A stretch of 64,000 nucleotides of DNA from JAWVYT01 sp964605205. GTDB taxonomy: Bacteria; Gemmatimonadota; Gemmatimonadetes; Longimicrobiales; RSA9. Position numbers and translations under genes: made by a program. The notes beneath the pieces are model-generated. The model ran no database searches. It saw nothing but the letters and a program-made list of their open reading frames with translations, and was not told the origin of the DNA. Positions 33,523 through 44,164 of the stretch are shown one piece after another. Every line of letters begins with the position of its first letter. The stretch's first letter is position 1. The DNA lies in the NCBI GenBank assembly GCA_964605205.1, contig CAZSBL010000001.1:17093-81092 (forward strand), given 5' to 3'.

Positions 33523-35348
33523 CAGTGGGGGAAGTGCAGGAGGCTACCGGTGATCGGCGGGATGCGGGAGCGGCCGATCCGCGGATCGAGGAACGGCGCG
33601 GACACGCCCAGGTACTCACCGACTCCGATCAGGAGCTGGAAATCGCCGAGGCGCGAGTCGGGGCCGATGGGGACCGCGACATCGATCCGATAGGTGTTCG
33701 TCCCGCCGGCCGGGAAGTTGATCCGGAGCCCGGTCCCGAGGGTGCCGCGCCAGCCGGAGTCGATCCCGAACGGCGCGTCGCCGGGCCACATCCGGCCCAC
33801 GTCCAGGAAGAGCGATGTACCGATGTCCGCTACGTCCGGCAGCAGCCACTCCTGGTGCCAGCGGTCCTCTACGTTGAAGACCAGGCGGCGCCCCCCGGGA
33901 AACGCCTCGTCCGCCCAGCCGCGGAGAGCCTGCCTGCCGCCCAGCGTCAGCTGGAACGGGATCTCGGAGTTCCAGCCGCCGGCCGCGGCCGCGCGGAAGA
34001 GGAGCGTGTGATTCCGGACCGCGTCGGGCTCCAGGTAGAGCAGCACCTCCCCTTCGGTCAGGAGGTCCCTCATCTCCGGCTCGCCCGGCTCCGTGTGGTA
34101 GTCGCGGCGGCTGTCGAACCGGACCCGGGACGCGACGAAGAGCTCCGGCGGGCCCGCGGCCACGTAGAAGTCGCTGGCCAGGTACATGTCGTTGTCGGTC
34201 CGGAACCCGGGCAGCGCCCGGGCCACGGCCAGGTCGATCTCGGCGCCCAGCCGAACGTCCTCGTCGCCGTCGAAGCTGTCGAGGCCCGATCGCTGCTGCC
34301 AGGTGATGTTCCGCTTCCCGAGCAGGAACACGCCCCGGACGTTCTCCAGCGGTCGGGTCAGCTCGAGCACCGGCTCCCGCAGCGCGGGTGATACGAGCTC
34401 GCGCTCGTCGTAGGCGCTTCCCATCACCCTGGTGATGGCGGTGGCCGGGTCGTGCGGATAAGAGAGCCGCTGCACGCTGACCCCGCCGCCCAGCATGGTC
34501 AGGTTGCCCCGCTCGCCGAACCGACGGATCCCGGCCACGTGGAACCCCTGCCGCCGGAGCGGGACGAGGATCCGGCAGCTCGGGCCGTCGGCCGGGCAGT
34601 CGGGGCCCCGGGGCAGCACGTAGTCGAACAGACGGTCCCGGTAGTGGAACCACTCCCGCATCGCCCAGGTGCCCATCTCCCCCAGGAAGGGGTAGCGGAT
34701 CTCCTGGTGGATCAGGTTCCCGGCCCGGGTCTTCCCGGCGGCCACCGTCAGGTCCCATCGCGTACGGAAGAGCTGCGGGGTGTTGTACCGTAGACCGTAC
34801 GCCCGCGTGGGCTCCATGGCCTCGTAGAAGAACTCGAGCATCTGCCCGGTCCCCAGGATGTTCTTTTCCCGGACCGCCAGCTTCTCGAATTCGAGCTCAC
34901 CACTTATGTCGTATTGGATCTCGACCTGCGTGGTCCACTCGTCCTCGGTGTCCACAATCACGTGCCAGCTGCCGTCTTCCTGCCGAATGCCGTAGACATC
35001 GGCGTGCGCGATGAAGTCGTAGGCCCGCAGCAGGCGCCCGGACTCCTCCAGCAGGACGGGATCGTAGCACTGGCCTCGCCCGAAGAGCAGCTCGCGACCG
35101 ATGAACTCCTTGCCGGTCCGGACGTGGAGCTTGTTCGCCAACGAGTACGCCCACCGGAACCGGGCGTCGAGACCCGGGTCCGAGGTGTCGAAGATCGAGT
35201 GGTTGTCTACGAAGATCTCCTCGATCACCCCGTTCGCACACGTGTCCGCGGCCCCCTCCTGCCCCGCCGCCGGCACCGCCACGAGAACGGCCAGTACGGT
35301 GGCAGAAAGGAGCCCGAGACGGCGCACGCTGGCAGCTCGAAAGCTCAT
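33522..35348 (-). CDS. Omp85/BamA-TamA-like outer-membrane barrel
   Basis: A 608-residue exported protein: a signal peptide (LGLLSATVLAVLVAVPAAGQ), a POTRA-like region (about residues 35-135, VIEEIFVDNHSIFD to DEWTTQVEIQYDI), then an Omp85-type beta barrel ending in an aromatic-poor strand. SLANKLHVRTGKEFI, GGRQALRGW and FNVEDRW are motifs of this family. Only one POTRA is evident, so it is not BamA. It heads a coupled operon with the methyltransferase, FAD oxidoreductase, SRPBCC, ketosynthase and DUF4126 genes; it could export or localise their product, but linkage alone is the evidence. Confidence 0.82.
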   Translation of the reverse strand: MSFRAASVRRLGLLSATVLAVLVAVPAAGQEGAADTCANGVIEEIFVDNHSIFDTSDPGLDARFRWAYSLANKLHVRTGKEFIGRELLFGRGQCYDPVLLEESGRLLRAYDFIAHADVYGIRQEDGSWHVIVDTEDEWTTQVEIQYDISGELEFEKLAVREKNILGTGQMLEFFYEAMEPTRAYGLRYNTPQLFRTRWDLTVAAGKTRAGNLIHQEIRYPFLGEMGTWAMREWFHYRDRLFDYVLPRGPDCPADGPSCRILVPLRRQGFHVAGIRRFGERGNLTMLGGGVSVQRLSYPHDPATAITRVMGSAYDERELVSPALREPVLELTRPLENVRGVFLLGKRNITWQQRSGLDSFDGDEDVRLGAEIDLAVARALPGFRTDNDMYLASDFYVAAGPPELFVASRVRFDSRRDYHTEPGEPEMRDLLTEGEVLLYLEPDAVRNHTLLFRAAAAGGWNSEIPFQLTLGGRQALRGWADEAFPGGRRLVFNVEDRWHQEWLLPDVADIGTSLFLDVGRMWPGDAPFGIDSGWRGTLGTGLRINFPAGGTNTYRIDVAVPIGPDSRLGDFQLLIGVGEYLGVSAPFLDPRIGRSRIPPITGSLLHFPH

Positions 35349-35523
35349 GGGATCGGGTGGATTCCAGGTCCTCGGGGTCGGGGTGGGAGAATCGCGCAAC
35401 CGGACGCCGCACGCAAGCGCGGAACGGCGCCTGATCGCCTTGCCATGGGCTGGCGCCAGCGATAGCCTTCGCATGCTCGAGTACGCGCACGATACAGACA
35501 CGCGCAATGGATAGAGGCACACC

Positions 35524-37803
35524 ATGTCAGACCGTAAGCGGGAAGCGCTGGAATATCACATCCAGGGGCGGCCCGGCAAGATACAGGTAGTACCGACGAA
35601 ACCCGTCAGCACGCAGCGCGACCTCTCCCTGGCGTACAGCCCCGGGGTGGCGGAGCCGTGCCTGGCGATCCAGGAGAACCCGGAAGACGTGTTCAAGTAC
35701 ACCGCCCGGGGGAATCTGGTGGCGGTGGTCTCGAACGGCACCGCTGTGCTGGGGCTGGGCAATCTCGGGGCGTTGGGCTCGAAGCCGGTGATGGAGGGGA
35801 AGGGCGTGCTGTTCAAGCGGTTCGCCGACATCGATGTCTTCGATATCGAGGTGGACACGGAGGATCCGGATGAGGTAGTGGATTTCTGCACGCTTATGGA
35901 GCCCACGGTTGGCGGGATCAACCTGGAGGACATCAAGGCGCCGGAGTGTTTCCATATCGAGGAGGCGCTGAAGGAGCGGCTCGAGATCCCGGTGTTCCAC
36001 GATGACCAGCACGGGACGGCGATCATCAGCGGCGCAGGCTTGATGAACGCGCTGGAGATCGTGGGGAAGAAGATCGAGGACGTGAAGATCGTGTTCAGCG
36101 GGGCGGGCGCATCGGCCATCGCCACGGCCAACCACTATGTGACCATGGGAGCCCGTCGCGAGAACATCTGGATGTGTGACAGCACGGGGCTGATCACGAA
36201 GGAGCGAGAGGGGTCGCTGAACAAGTACAAGGCGGCGTACGCCCAGGACTCGCCGGAGAGTGATCTCCGGGCGTGCATGGAGGGAGCCGACGTGTTCGTG
36301 GGGCTGAGCGTGAAGGGTCTGGTGGACGGCGAGATGGTGAAGTCGATGGCCGACAAGCCGATCATCTTCGCCCTGGCCAATCCGGACCCGGAGATCCTGC
36401 CGGAAGAGGTGAACGCCGTTCGGGACGACGCCATCATGGCCACGGGCCGGAGCGACTACGACAACCAGGTCAACAACGTGCTCGGCTTTCCGTTCATCTT
36501 CCGGGGCGCGCTGGATGTGCGAGCCCGGGCCATCACCGACAACATGAAGCTGGCGGCGACCCACGCGCTGGCGGAGCTGACGCGGCAGGACGTGCCGGAG
36601 TCGGTGGCGCACGCGTACGGCGAGGAGAAGTTCGAGTTCGGGCCCCGCTACATCATCCCGAAGCCGTTCGACTACCGGGTGCTGCTCTGGGTGGCGCCGG
36701 CGGTGGCGCGTGCGGCGATCGAGGATGGTGTGGCCCGACACGAGCTGGAGCCGGAGGAGTATCGGACCATGCTGGAGGCGCGGCTCGGGCGTCGCCGCGA
36801 GGTGATGCGGGACCTGATGCTGATCGCGAAGCGGGATCCCCACCGGATCGTGTACCCGGATGGGGAGAACGACCGCGTGATCCGGGCGGTCCGCCAGGCG
36901 GTGGATGAGGGGATCGTGCGGCCGGTGCTGCTGGGCCGAGGGGATCGGATCCGCGAGCGCGCCGAAGAGCTGGGGGTCAGCCTGGACGGCGTGGAGGTGG
37001 TGGATCCGAACGCGGAAGAGGAGGTGCAGGAGCGGTATGCCCGGAGGCTGTTCGAGGCTCGGCAGCGGAAGGGCCTCACGCTGGGCGAGGCCCGGGAGCG
37101 GCTCCGGCAGACCAAGTACTTCGGCTACATGATGGTGGCGGAGGGTGACGCGGATGGCGCCGTGGCCGGTGTGGACTCGCACTATCCGGAGACGATCCGG
37201 CCCGCGCTGGAGTGTATCGGTACGGCCCCGCCGGTGGACCACGTGGCGGGGCTCTACATCATGGCGCTCCAGAACGACCTGATCTTCTTCGCCGACACCA
37301 CCGTCAACATCGATCCCGATGCGGAGACGCTGTCGGAGATCGCGCTGATGGCGGCGGATTTCGTCGAGCGGCTGGGGATCGCCCCCCGGATCGGCATGCT
37401 GTCGTTCTCCAACTTCGGCTCGAGCCGTGTGCCGGAGGCGCAGAAGGTGCGTGATGCCGTCGCACTGGTACGGGAGAAGCGACCGGAGCTCAAGATCGAT
37501 GGCGAGATGCAGGCGGATACCGCCGTGGTCGAGGAGATCCTGGAGGAGCGCTATCCGTTCAACACCATGGGCGGGACGGCGAACGTGCTGATCTTCCCGA
37601 ACCTGGGCGCGGCGAACGTGGCGTACAAACTGCTGTCCCGGATCGGGGGTGCCGAAGCCATCGGCCCGGTGCTCATGGGGATGGCGAAGCCCGTCCATAC
37701 GCTGCAGCGCGGGAGCGAGGCGGCGGATGTGGTGAACCTGACGGCGCTGGCCGTGGTGGATGCACAGCGGAGCAGCCGTCTGGCCGAGATCGAGGACAAC
37801 TAG
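35524..37803 (+). CDS. maeB: NADP-type malic enzyme with phosphotransacetylase-like C-terminal domain
   Basis: Decarboxylates malate to pyruvate. The 759-residue protein is the hybrid MaeB form. The N-terminal malic enzyme domain (about residues 1-425) shows AYSPGVAEPC, GTAVLGLGNLG, FHDDQHGTA and VFSGAGASAIA (NAD(P) site). The C-terminal domain (from about 435) resembles phosphate acetyltransferase (IVYPDGENDRVIRAVRQ), which in this family is regulatory and not catalytic. It starts 4 bases after an ATAGAGGCAC leader and is transcribed away from the Omp85 operon. pckA follows 35 bases downstream, so a shared transcript for C4/C3 interconversion is likely. Confidence 0.96.
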   Translation: MSDRKREALEYHIQGRPGKIQVVPTKPVSTQRDLSLAYSPGVAEPCLAIQENPEDVFKYTARGNLVAVVSNGTAVLGLGNLGALGSKPVMEGKGVLFKRFADIDVFDIEVDTEDPDEVVDFCTLMEPTVGGINLEDIKAPECFHIEEALKERLEIPVFHDDQHGTAIISGAGLMNALEIVGKKIEDVKIVFSGAGASAIATANHYVTMGARRENIWMCDSTGLITKEREGSLNKYKAAYAQDSPESDLRACMEGADVFVGLSVKGLVDGEMVKSMADKPIIFALANPDPEILPEEVNAVRDDAIMATGRSDYDNQVNNVLGFPFIFRGALDVRARAITDNMKLAATHALAELTRQDVPESVAHAYGEEKFEFGPRYIIPKPFDYRVLLWVAPAVARAAIEDGVARHELEPEEYRTMLEARLGRRREVMRDLMLIAKRDPHRIVYPDGENDRVIRAVRQAVDEGIVRPVLLGRGDRIRERAEELGVSLDGVEVVDPNAEEEVQERYARRLFEARQRKGLTLGEARERLRQTKYFGYMMVAEGDADGAVAGVDSHYPETIRPALECIGTAPPVDHVAGLYIMALQNDLIFFADTTVNIDPDAETLSEIALMAADFVERLGIAPRIGMLSFSNFGSSRVPEAQKVRDAVALVREKRPELKIDGEMQADTAVVEEILEERYPFNTMGGTANVLIFPNLGAANVAYKLLSRIGGAEAIGPVLMGMAKPVHTLQRGSEAADVVNLTALAVVDAQRSSRLAEIEDN

Positions 37804-37838
37804 GACAACTAGCGAGACGATAGACAAAGGACAGGCAA

Positions 37839-39425
<1,587 letters not shown>

Positions 39426-39470
39426 TACCTGGGTGCGCCCTCCTCTTGATGGGGGATGAAGGTCCAGGCG

Positions 39471-40907
39471 TCAGCCCGGGGCTCCTCCGAGGAGTGGGCG
39501 GCTCTCGTCGAGTCGGGTGCGGAGGTCGGCCTCCGGCAGCGTCAGCAGCGCGGTGACGGCGTCGGGGTCGAGGCGGCGTCGGCCGCCGAGGGTGAACACG
39601 CGGAGCACCCGGGCGGTGCGGTAGAGCTCGTCGGCCACGGCGGGCAGCCCCATGAGACCGGCCCGGCCCCGGGCGCCCAGGCGGAGCACCTCGCCGCCGC
39701 GACGGTGGACCAGGAGGTCGAGGCGGAACATGGCGGGCTTCTCCGGATAGTCGATGAAGACGCACCCCGGCGGCAGCTCGAGCTCCTGGGCGAGGCGGTC
39801 TTCCGCGCGTCGCTTGAGGGGGGTATCGCTGGTGGCCCAGCCGCCGGGCTCCGAGCCCAGATCGGCGGCCACCACCTCCAGCGCCCGCTTGGGGAGGCGT
39901 CGGCGCTGGAGGGCGTCCACGAAGCCGGCGACGCGCTGCCGCGCGGTGTCGGCCCCGTCGGCGCCCGCCGCGAGGCCACCGGGTGGCGGGGCCGGGGCCC
40001 GGCCGGCGTCGTGGGTGCCAGCCCGGTCGGCCAGGAGGAAGAGGAGCGCCTCGTCGGTCTTGCCCACCAGCTCGTCGGCGTCGATGAGTCCGGCTTTCAG
40101 GGCATCGAAGACGATCCGCTTGTAGAGCACGGTGCCCGCGCGCACGGCGTGGTGCCAGTAGACGTTGCGGAACATCTGGTACTTGGCGAAGAGCAGCGAC
40201 TCGAGGGCCGCGACGCCCTTCTCGTGGACGCCGATCTCCGGCGGCCCGCCGTCGGGCGGGGTGAGCACCATGAGCGCGTGCAGGAGCCGGTCCACGTCCA
40301 CCTCGCCGTAGGGGACACCGCAGAACCGGGCGTCACGCTTGAGGTATTCGACCTTGTCCAGGTCCAGCGACCCGCTAACCAGCCCCTGGAGCGGTGAGCC
40401 GCTCCGGCCCCGGATCAGCGACTCCACCCGCTCCACGCCGTCGGGCGCCACCGACTCCAGCGCGGCCCGGACATCCGGGTCGCGGAGGAACCGTCCGGTG
40501 AGCGCTTCGTGGTGCCCCGGGATCAGCGGCTCCTCGATCTCCTCCAGTGCGTGGGAGAACGGGTAATGGCCGACATCGTGGAGGAGACCGGCCAGCGGTA
40601 CGAGACGTCGCTCGACCGGATCGATCTCATCCAGGGCGCCCCGCTCCGCCATCCCGTCGATGGCCCGGCGCATGAGGTGGTAGACGCCCAGGGCGTGGTC
40701 GAACCGGGAATGGTGCGCGCCCGGGTAGACCAGGTGGGCGAGGCCGAGCTGGCGTATGTAGCGCAATCGCTGGAACGCGCCACTGTCCACCACGGCGCGG
40801 GCGGTCGGCGCAAGGGTTATGGTGCCCCAGAGGGGGTCGCGGACCACCACCTCGTTGGTGGCGGCCGGCTGGTCGGCGGCCGGTCGCGATGGGGGGATGG
40901 CGTTCAT
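39471..40907 (-). CDS. HD-domain phosphohydrolase (SAMHD1/dGTPase-like)
   Basis: A 478-residue HD-superfamily hydrolase. The metal site is visible as HHSRFDHALGVYHLM (first His and Asp), AGLLHDVGHYPFSHALE (HD pair) and VSGSLDLDKVEYLKRD (last Asp). The start VVVRDPLWGTITLAPTARAVVDSGAFQRLRYIRQLGLAHLVYPGA is typical for dNTPase-like proteins of the YdhJ/SAMHD1 group. It probably hydrolyses nucleotides; which ones is unknown. The stop lies convergent with pckA. A proline/alanine-rich insert (about residues 305-335) is probably a loop. Confidence 0.85.
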   Translation of the reverse strand: MNAIPPSRPAADQPAATNEVVVRDPLWGTITLAPTARAVVDSGAFQRLRYIRQLGLAHLVYPGAHHSRFDHALGVYHLMRRAIDGMAERGALDEIDPVERRLVPLAGLLHDVGHYPFSHALEEIEEPLIPGHHEALTGRFLRDPDVRAALESVAPDGVERVESLIRGRSGSPLQGLVSGSLDLDKVEYLKRDARFCGVPYGEVDVDRLLHALMVLTPPDGGPPEIGVHEKGVAALESLLFAKYQMFRNVYWHHAVRAGTVLYKRIVFDALKAGLIDADELVGKTDEALLFLLADRAGTHDAGRAPAPPPGGLAAGADGADTARQRVAGFVDALQRRRLPKRALEVVAADLGSEPGGWATSDTPLKRRAEDRLAQELELPPGCVFIDYPEKPAMFRLDLLVHRRGGEVLRLGARGRAGLMGLPAVADELYRTARVLRVFTLGGRRRLDPDAVTALLTLPEADLRTRLDESRPLLGGAPG

Positions 40908-41143
40908 GGCGTGAGCCGGGCTCGCGGGGTGGGGTCGGCGGCCCGGTGGTTCGTGGTGGTCTCTTCGTTCACGGCACGCTCCTCGTTGCAGCTCGTTGGG
41001 GCGCCCTGCGGGCGCCGCAGCGCCAGGGGCGCTGGGGCCGCCTGGACCAAGATAGTGCCGCGAGGGCGGACCCGCCGCAAACCGCGCCCGCAGCCTCGCC
41101 GCGAATCCTCATCCCCCGATCGGGAAGTGAGACGAAGTCGGCG

Positions 41144-41860
41144 TTACTTTGCGCGCACCAGGCCCACCGTGATGTTATCCGGTCCCCCCGCCGCGTTCGC
41201 CGCGTCCACGAGGGCCCGGGCGGCGGCGTCGAGGTCGTCTGCGTCCTGGAGGACGGCCAGGATCTCGGGGTCGGAAAGGGGGCCGGTGAGGCCGTCGCTG
41301 CAGAGGAGGAAGGTGTCACCGGCCTCGATGGCGAGCTGATGGAGCTGCACGTCGAGCTCCCGGTCCTCGATCCCGAGGGCGCCGGTGAGGACGGACGAGA
41401 GCGGGTGGCTCCGTGCGCGTTCCGGGGGGAGGACGCCGGCGTCGACCTGCTCCTGCACCCAGGACTGGTCCTTCGTGATCTGGTCCAGGCTATCGTCGCG
41501 CCAGCGGTAGGCCCGGGAGTCGCCGACGTGGGCGATGAAGGCGCCATCGTCGTGCACCCGGAGGGCGGTGACGGTGGTGCCCATCCCCTGGAGTTCCGGG
41601 TCGGCCCGGGCGGCCTTGTGGATCGCTTCGTGGGCAGCGCGGACGGCGTCGGCCAGCGTTTCCGCGGCGTCGGGGCCCGGGTCGCGGGTGCGGTCGTCGA
41701 GCACGTCGACGGTGATGCGGCTGGCCACGTCGCCCGCGGCGTGCCCCCCCATCCCGTCGGCCACCACCACCAGGCCACGGAGAGGGCGCTGGAGGAGTGC
41801 GTCCTCGTTCCGGGCACGAACCCGGCCCACATCGGTATGTCCGGCGAAGGTGAAATCCAT
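41144..41860 (-). CDS. PP2C-type Ser/Thr protein phosphatase
   Basis: A 238-residue single-domain PPM phosphatase. Metal-binding motifs are RVRARNEDALL (Asp), VVVADGMGGHAAGDVAS, AHVGDSRAYRW, FLLCSDGLTG and the final GGPDNITVGLV. It has no sensor or transmembrane region, as in bacterial Stp/PrpC enzymes, which dephosphorylate serine/threonine kinase targets. The partner kinase is not in the window. The gene lies 236 bases upstream of the HD gene on the same strand and diverges from the second sigma gene. Confidence 0.93.
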   Translation of the reverse strand: MDFTFAGHTDVGRVRARNEDALLQRPLRGLVVVADGMGGHAAGDVASRITVDVLDDRTRDPGPDAAETLADAVRAAHEAIHKAARADPELQGMGTTVTALRVHDDGAFIAHVGDSRAYRWRDDSLDQITKDQSWVQEQVDAGVLPPERARSHPLSSVLTGALGIEDRELDVQLHQLAIEAGDTFLLCSDGLTGPLSDPEILAVLQDADDLDAAARALVDAANAAGGPDNITVGLVRAK

Positions 41861-42157
41861 GGGTGAAGGCTAGATGCGGGATCGAGCGCGGGCAAGGCGG
41901 GAACCTCGCGCGCGCGAGGAGTATTAGGAGGGTGAGAGGGTGGCCGTGCCGCGACGGGAGCCCGGGGAACACCGTCGTCGGACTGGGGTTACTACCAGCC
42001 ACGGCGAGGGTTCTTCCGTCCCCCGCGGGGCCCGCGACGGGGACGCCGTACCCTCGGCAGAGACTTTGCAGATAAAGCGTTATAGCGATAAAGAAGCGAG
42101 GCCCGTGACCGATACTGGGGTCGAGGGCATCGATCAACGAACGGATACGGTACCGAG

Positions 42158-43042
42158 ATGGCAACTGCGACGAAGAGCCGGAAGAAGAAGGCGAAGGGGT
42201 TCCGGCCGAAGTACCCCGACAACAGCGCTCTCGACCACTATCTGAGCGATGTGAGCGAGCACGAGCTCATCTCGCCGGAACGTGAGATCGAGCTGGGGAA
42301 GCGTGCGCAGGCCGGTGACGAGGAAGCGGTCATGGAGCTGGCGCGGGCGAACCTGCGGTTCGTGATCAGCGTGGCGAAGAAGTACCAGAACCGCGGCGTC
42401 TCGCTGGCGGACCTGATCCAGGAGGGCAACGTGGGGCTGGTGACGGCCGCGCGGAAGTTCGATCCGGACCAGGGCGTGAAGTTCATCTCCTACGCCGTGT
42501 GGTGGATCCGACAGGCGATCCTGGCGAGCCTGGCGAATCACGGCCGGAGCGTGCGGGTTCCGCTGAACCGGGCGAGCGACCTGGCGCGGATCTTCCGCGA
42601 GCGGGAGCGGCTGAAGCAGGAGATGGGTCGCGACCCGACGCTGGAGGAGGTGGCTGAGGCCGCGGACCTGAAGCCGAACATCGTCCGGCAGCTGCAGACG
42701 CTGAACTCGGCCGAGGTGCGGCTGGACGCGCCCATCGGCGACAGCGATGACAGCTACCTGGTGGAGCGGTTCGTCCTCGACGAGGCCGAGGAGCCCGAGG
42801 AAGACGTGGAGGATCGGCTCCTGGCGGAGCAGATCAACCGGGCGCTGGACCAGCTGAACCCGCGGGACGCGAAGGTGGTGCGGCTCTACTTCGGGCTGGA
42901 TGGCGGCGACACGCACACCCTCGAGGAGATCGGGAACATGCTGGGCGTGACCCGGGAGCGGGTCCGCCAGCTGCGTGACCGGGCGCTGAAGCGCCTGCGC
43001 GAGGGCGAGCTGGGTCCGGCGCTGGAGAGCTTCGCCGCCTAG
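42158..43042 (+). CDS. rpoD: RpoD-family RNA polymerase sigma factor (second copy)
   Basis: A 294-residue sigma factor with a lysine-rich start (KSRKKKAKG), region 1.2 (DHYLSDVSEHELI), region 2 (RFVISVAKKYQNRGVSLADLIQEGNVGL, KFDPDQGVKFISYAVWWIRQ), region 3 (SVRVPLNRASD) and region 4.2 (TLEEIGNMLGVTRERVRQLRDRALKRLR). The core-binding LIQEGN motif is canonical, so of the two sigmas in the window this is the better candidate for the primary factor. It is short, as in Bacteroidota-like RpoD proteins. rsgA starts 3 bases after its stop, so the two form an operon. Confidence 0.93.
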   Translation: MATATKSRKKKAKGFRPKYPDNSALDHYLSDVSEHELISPEREIELGKRAQAGDEEAVMELARANLRFVISVAKKYQNRGVSLADLIQEGNVGLVTAARKFDPDQGVKFISYAVWWIRQAILASLANHGRSVRVPLNRASDLARIFRERERLKQEMGRDPTLEEVAEAADLKPNIVRQLQTLNSAEVRLDAPIGDSDDSYLVERFVLDEAEEPEEDVEDRLLAEQINRALDQLNPRDAKVVRLYFGLDGGDTHTLEEIGNMLGVTRERVRQLRDRALKRLREGELGPALESFAA

Positions 43043-43045
43043 AGC

Positions 43046-43993
43046 ATGCCGTCCGAGCACGGACAGCTACCCGGCCTCGTACGCTCCGCCGTCGGCGGGA
43101 CGTACGAGGTCGAGCTGCATCCGGGAGGCACCTCCGGGGCCGAGGGCGGGGCCCATGAGGTGGTGGAGGCGTCGCTCCGGGGCCGGCTTAAGCAGGAGCA
43201 GCGGACGGGGGATGCGGTGGTGGTGGGCGACCGGGTCCGGGTCCGGCGTCACGAGGATGGCGGCCACACCATCGAGGCCGTGGAGGAGCGGCGCACCCAG
43301 CTGGCCCGACGGGCGCCGGGTCCGAGGGGCCGACACCGGCCCAAGGTGGTGGTGGCGAACGTGGAGCAGCTGGTGCCGGTCTTCTCGGTCACGCACCCGG
43401 AGCCGAGCCTCCGGATGCTCGACCGGTTCCTGGTCCTGGCGGAGGCCAACCGCCTCGACGCGGCGATCATCGCGAACAAGATCGACCTGGACCCGGACGC
43501 CGCGGCGGCGTTCGCGCCGTACGAGTCCATCGGCTACCCCGTGGTCCACGCCAGCGCGGAGACGGGCGAGGGCGTGGACGCCCTCCGGGACCTCTTCCGC
43601 CATCGGATCAGCGTGCTGGCCGGCCCGTCGGGGGTCGGCAAGTCGAGCCTGCTGAACGCCATGCAGCCGGGGCTGGGGCTGCGGGTCGGCGACGTGAGCG
43701 ACGCCGTGCGGAAGGGGCGCCATACCACCGTCTCGTCGCTCCTGATCCCGCTGGAGGCCGGCGGGCACGTGGCCGACACGCCGGGGCTCCGGGAGCTGGG
43801 GCTCTGGGGCGTGGACCTCGAGGATCTCGATGCCTGCTTCCCGGAGATGCGCCCGTACCTGGGCGGCTGCCAGTTCCGATCGTGCACCCACACCCACGAG
43901 CCCGGCTGCGCCGTGCGGGCCGCCGTCGAGGCGGGCGAGGTCACGCCGGCCCGGTACGAGAGCTACGTCGCGCTGCTCGAAGGGGACGACTGA
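43046..43993 (+). CDS. rsgA: Ribosome small-subunit GTPase RsgA
   Basis: GTPase that assists late 30S maturation. The 315 residues hold an N-terminal OB region (VVVGDRVRVRRHEDGGHTI), then the circularly permuted GTPase domain: ANKIDL (G4) ahead of VLAGPSGVGKSSLLNAM (P-loop, G1), TPGLREL (G3), and a C-terminal zinc site around CQFRSCTHTHEPGC. The start is 3 bases after the rpoD stop. The region shows a normal domain order for the family. It acts on ribosomes in the cytoplasm. Confidence 0.95.
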   Translation: MPSEHGQLPGLVRSAVGGTYEVELHPGGTSGAEGGAHEVVEASLRGRLKQEQRTGDAVVVGDRVRVRRHEDGGHTIEAVEERRTQLARRAPGPRGRHRPKVVVANVEQLVPVFSVTHPEPSLRMLDRFLVLAEANRLDAAIIANKIDLDPDAAAAFAPYESIGYPVVHASAETGEGVDALRDLFRHRISVLAGPSGVGKSSLLNAMQPGLGLRVGDVSDAVRKGRHTTVSSLLIPLEAGGHVADTPGLRELGLWGVDLEDLDACFPEMRPYLGGCQFRSCTHTHEPGCAVRAAVEAGEVTPARYESYVALLEGDD

Positions 43994-44164
43994 GGGGACC
44001 ACGGAGACCGGGTTCGCCGGGGATCCGGAGGCCCCGACGTCGTCTTGACGGGGTCTGACCAGTTACCCATCCCGGGGTACGCTCGTCCATACCAATGAAA
44101 GGGGCGGACTCCGGTACAGATCCCGGCCGCCAGTCGATGGAATCACTGACCGAGGAGCAAGATC

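Noticed and set aside
44045..44083. Promoter of the DUF4382 lipoprotein starting TTGACG
   Set aside because: No -10 sequence occurs at acceptable spacing.
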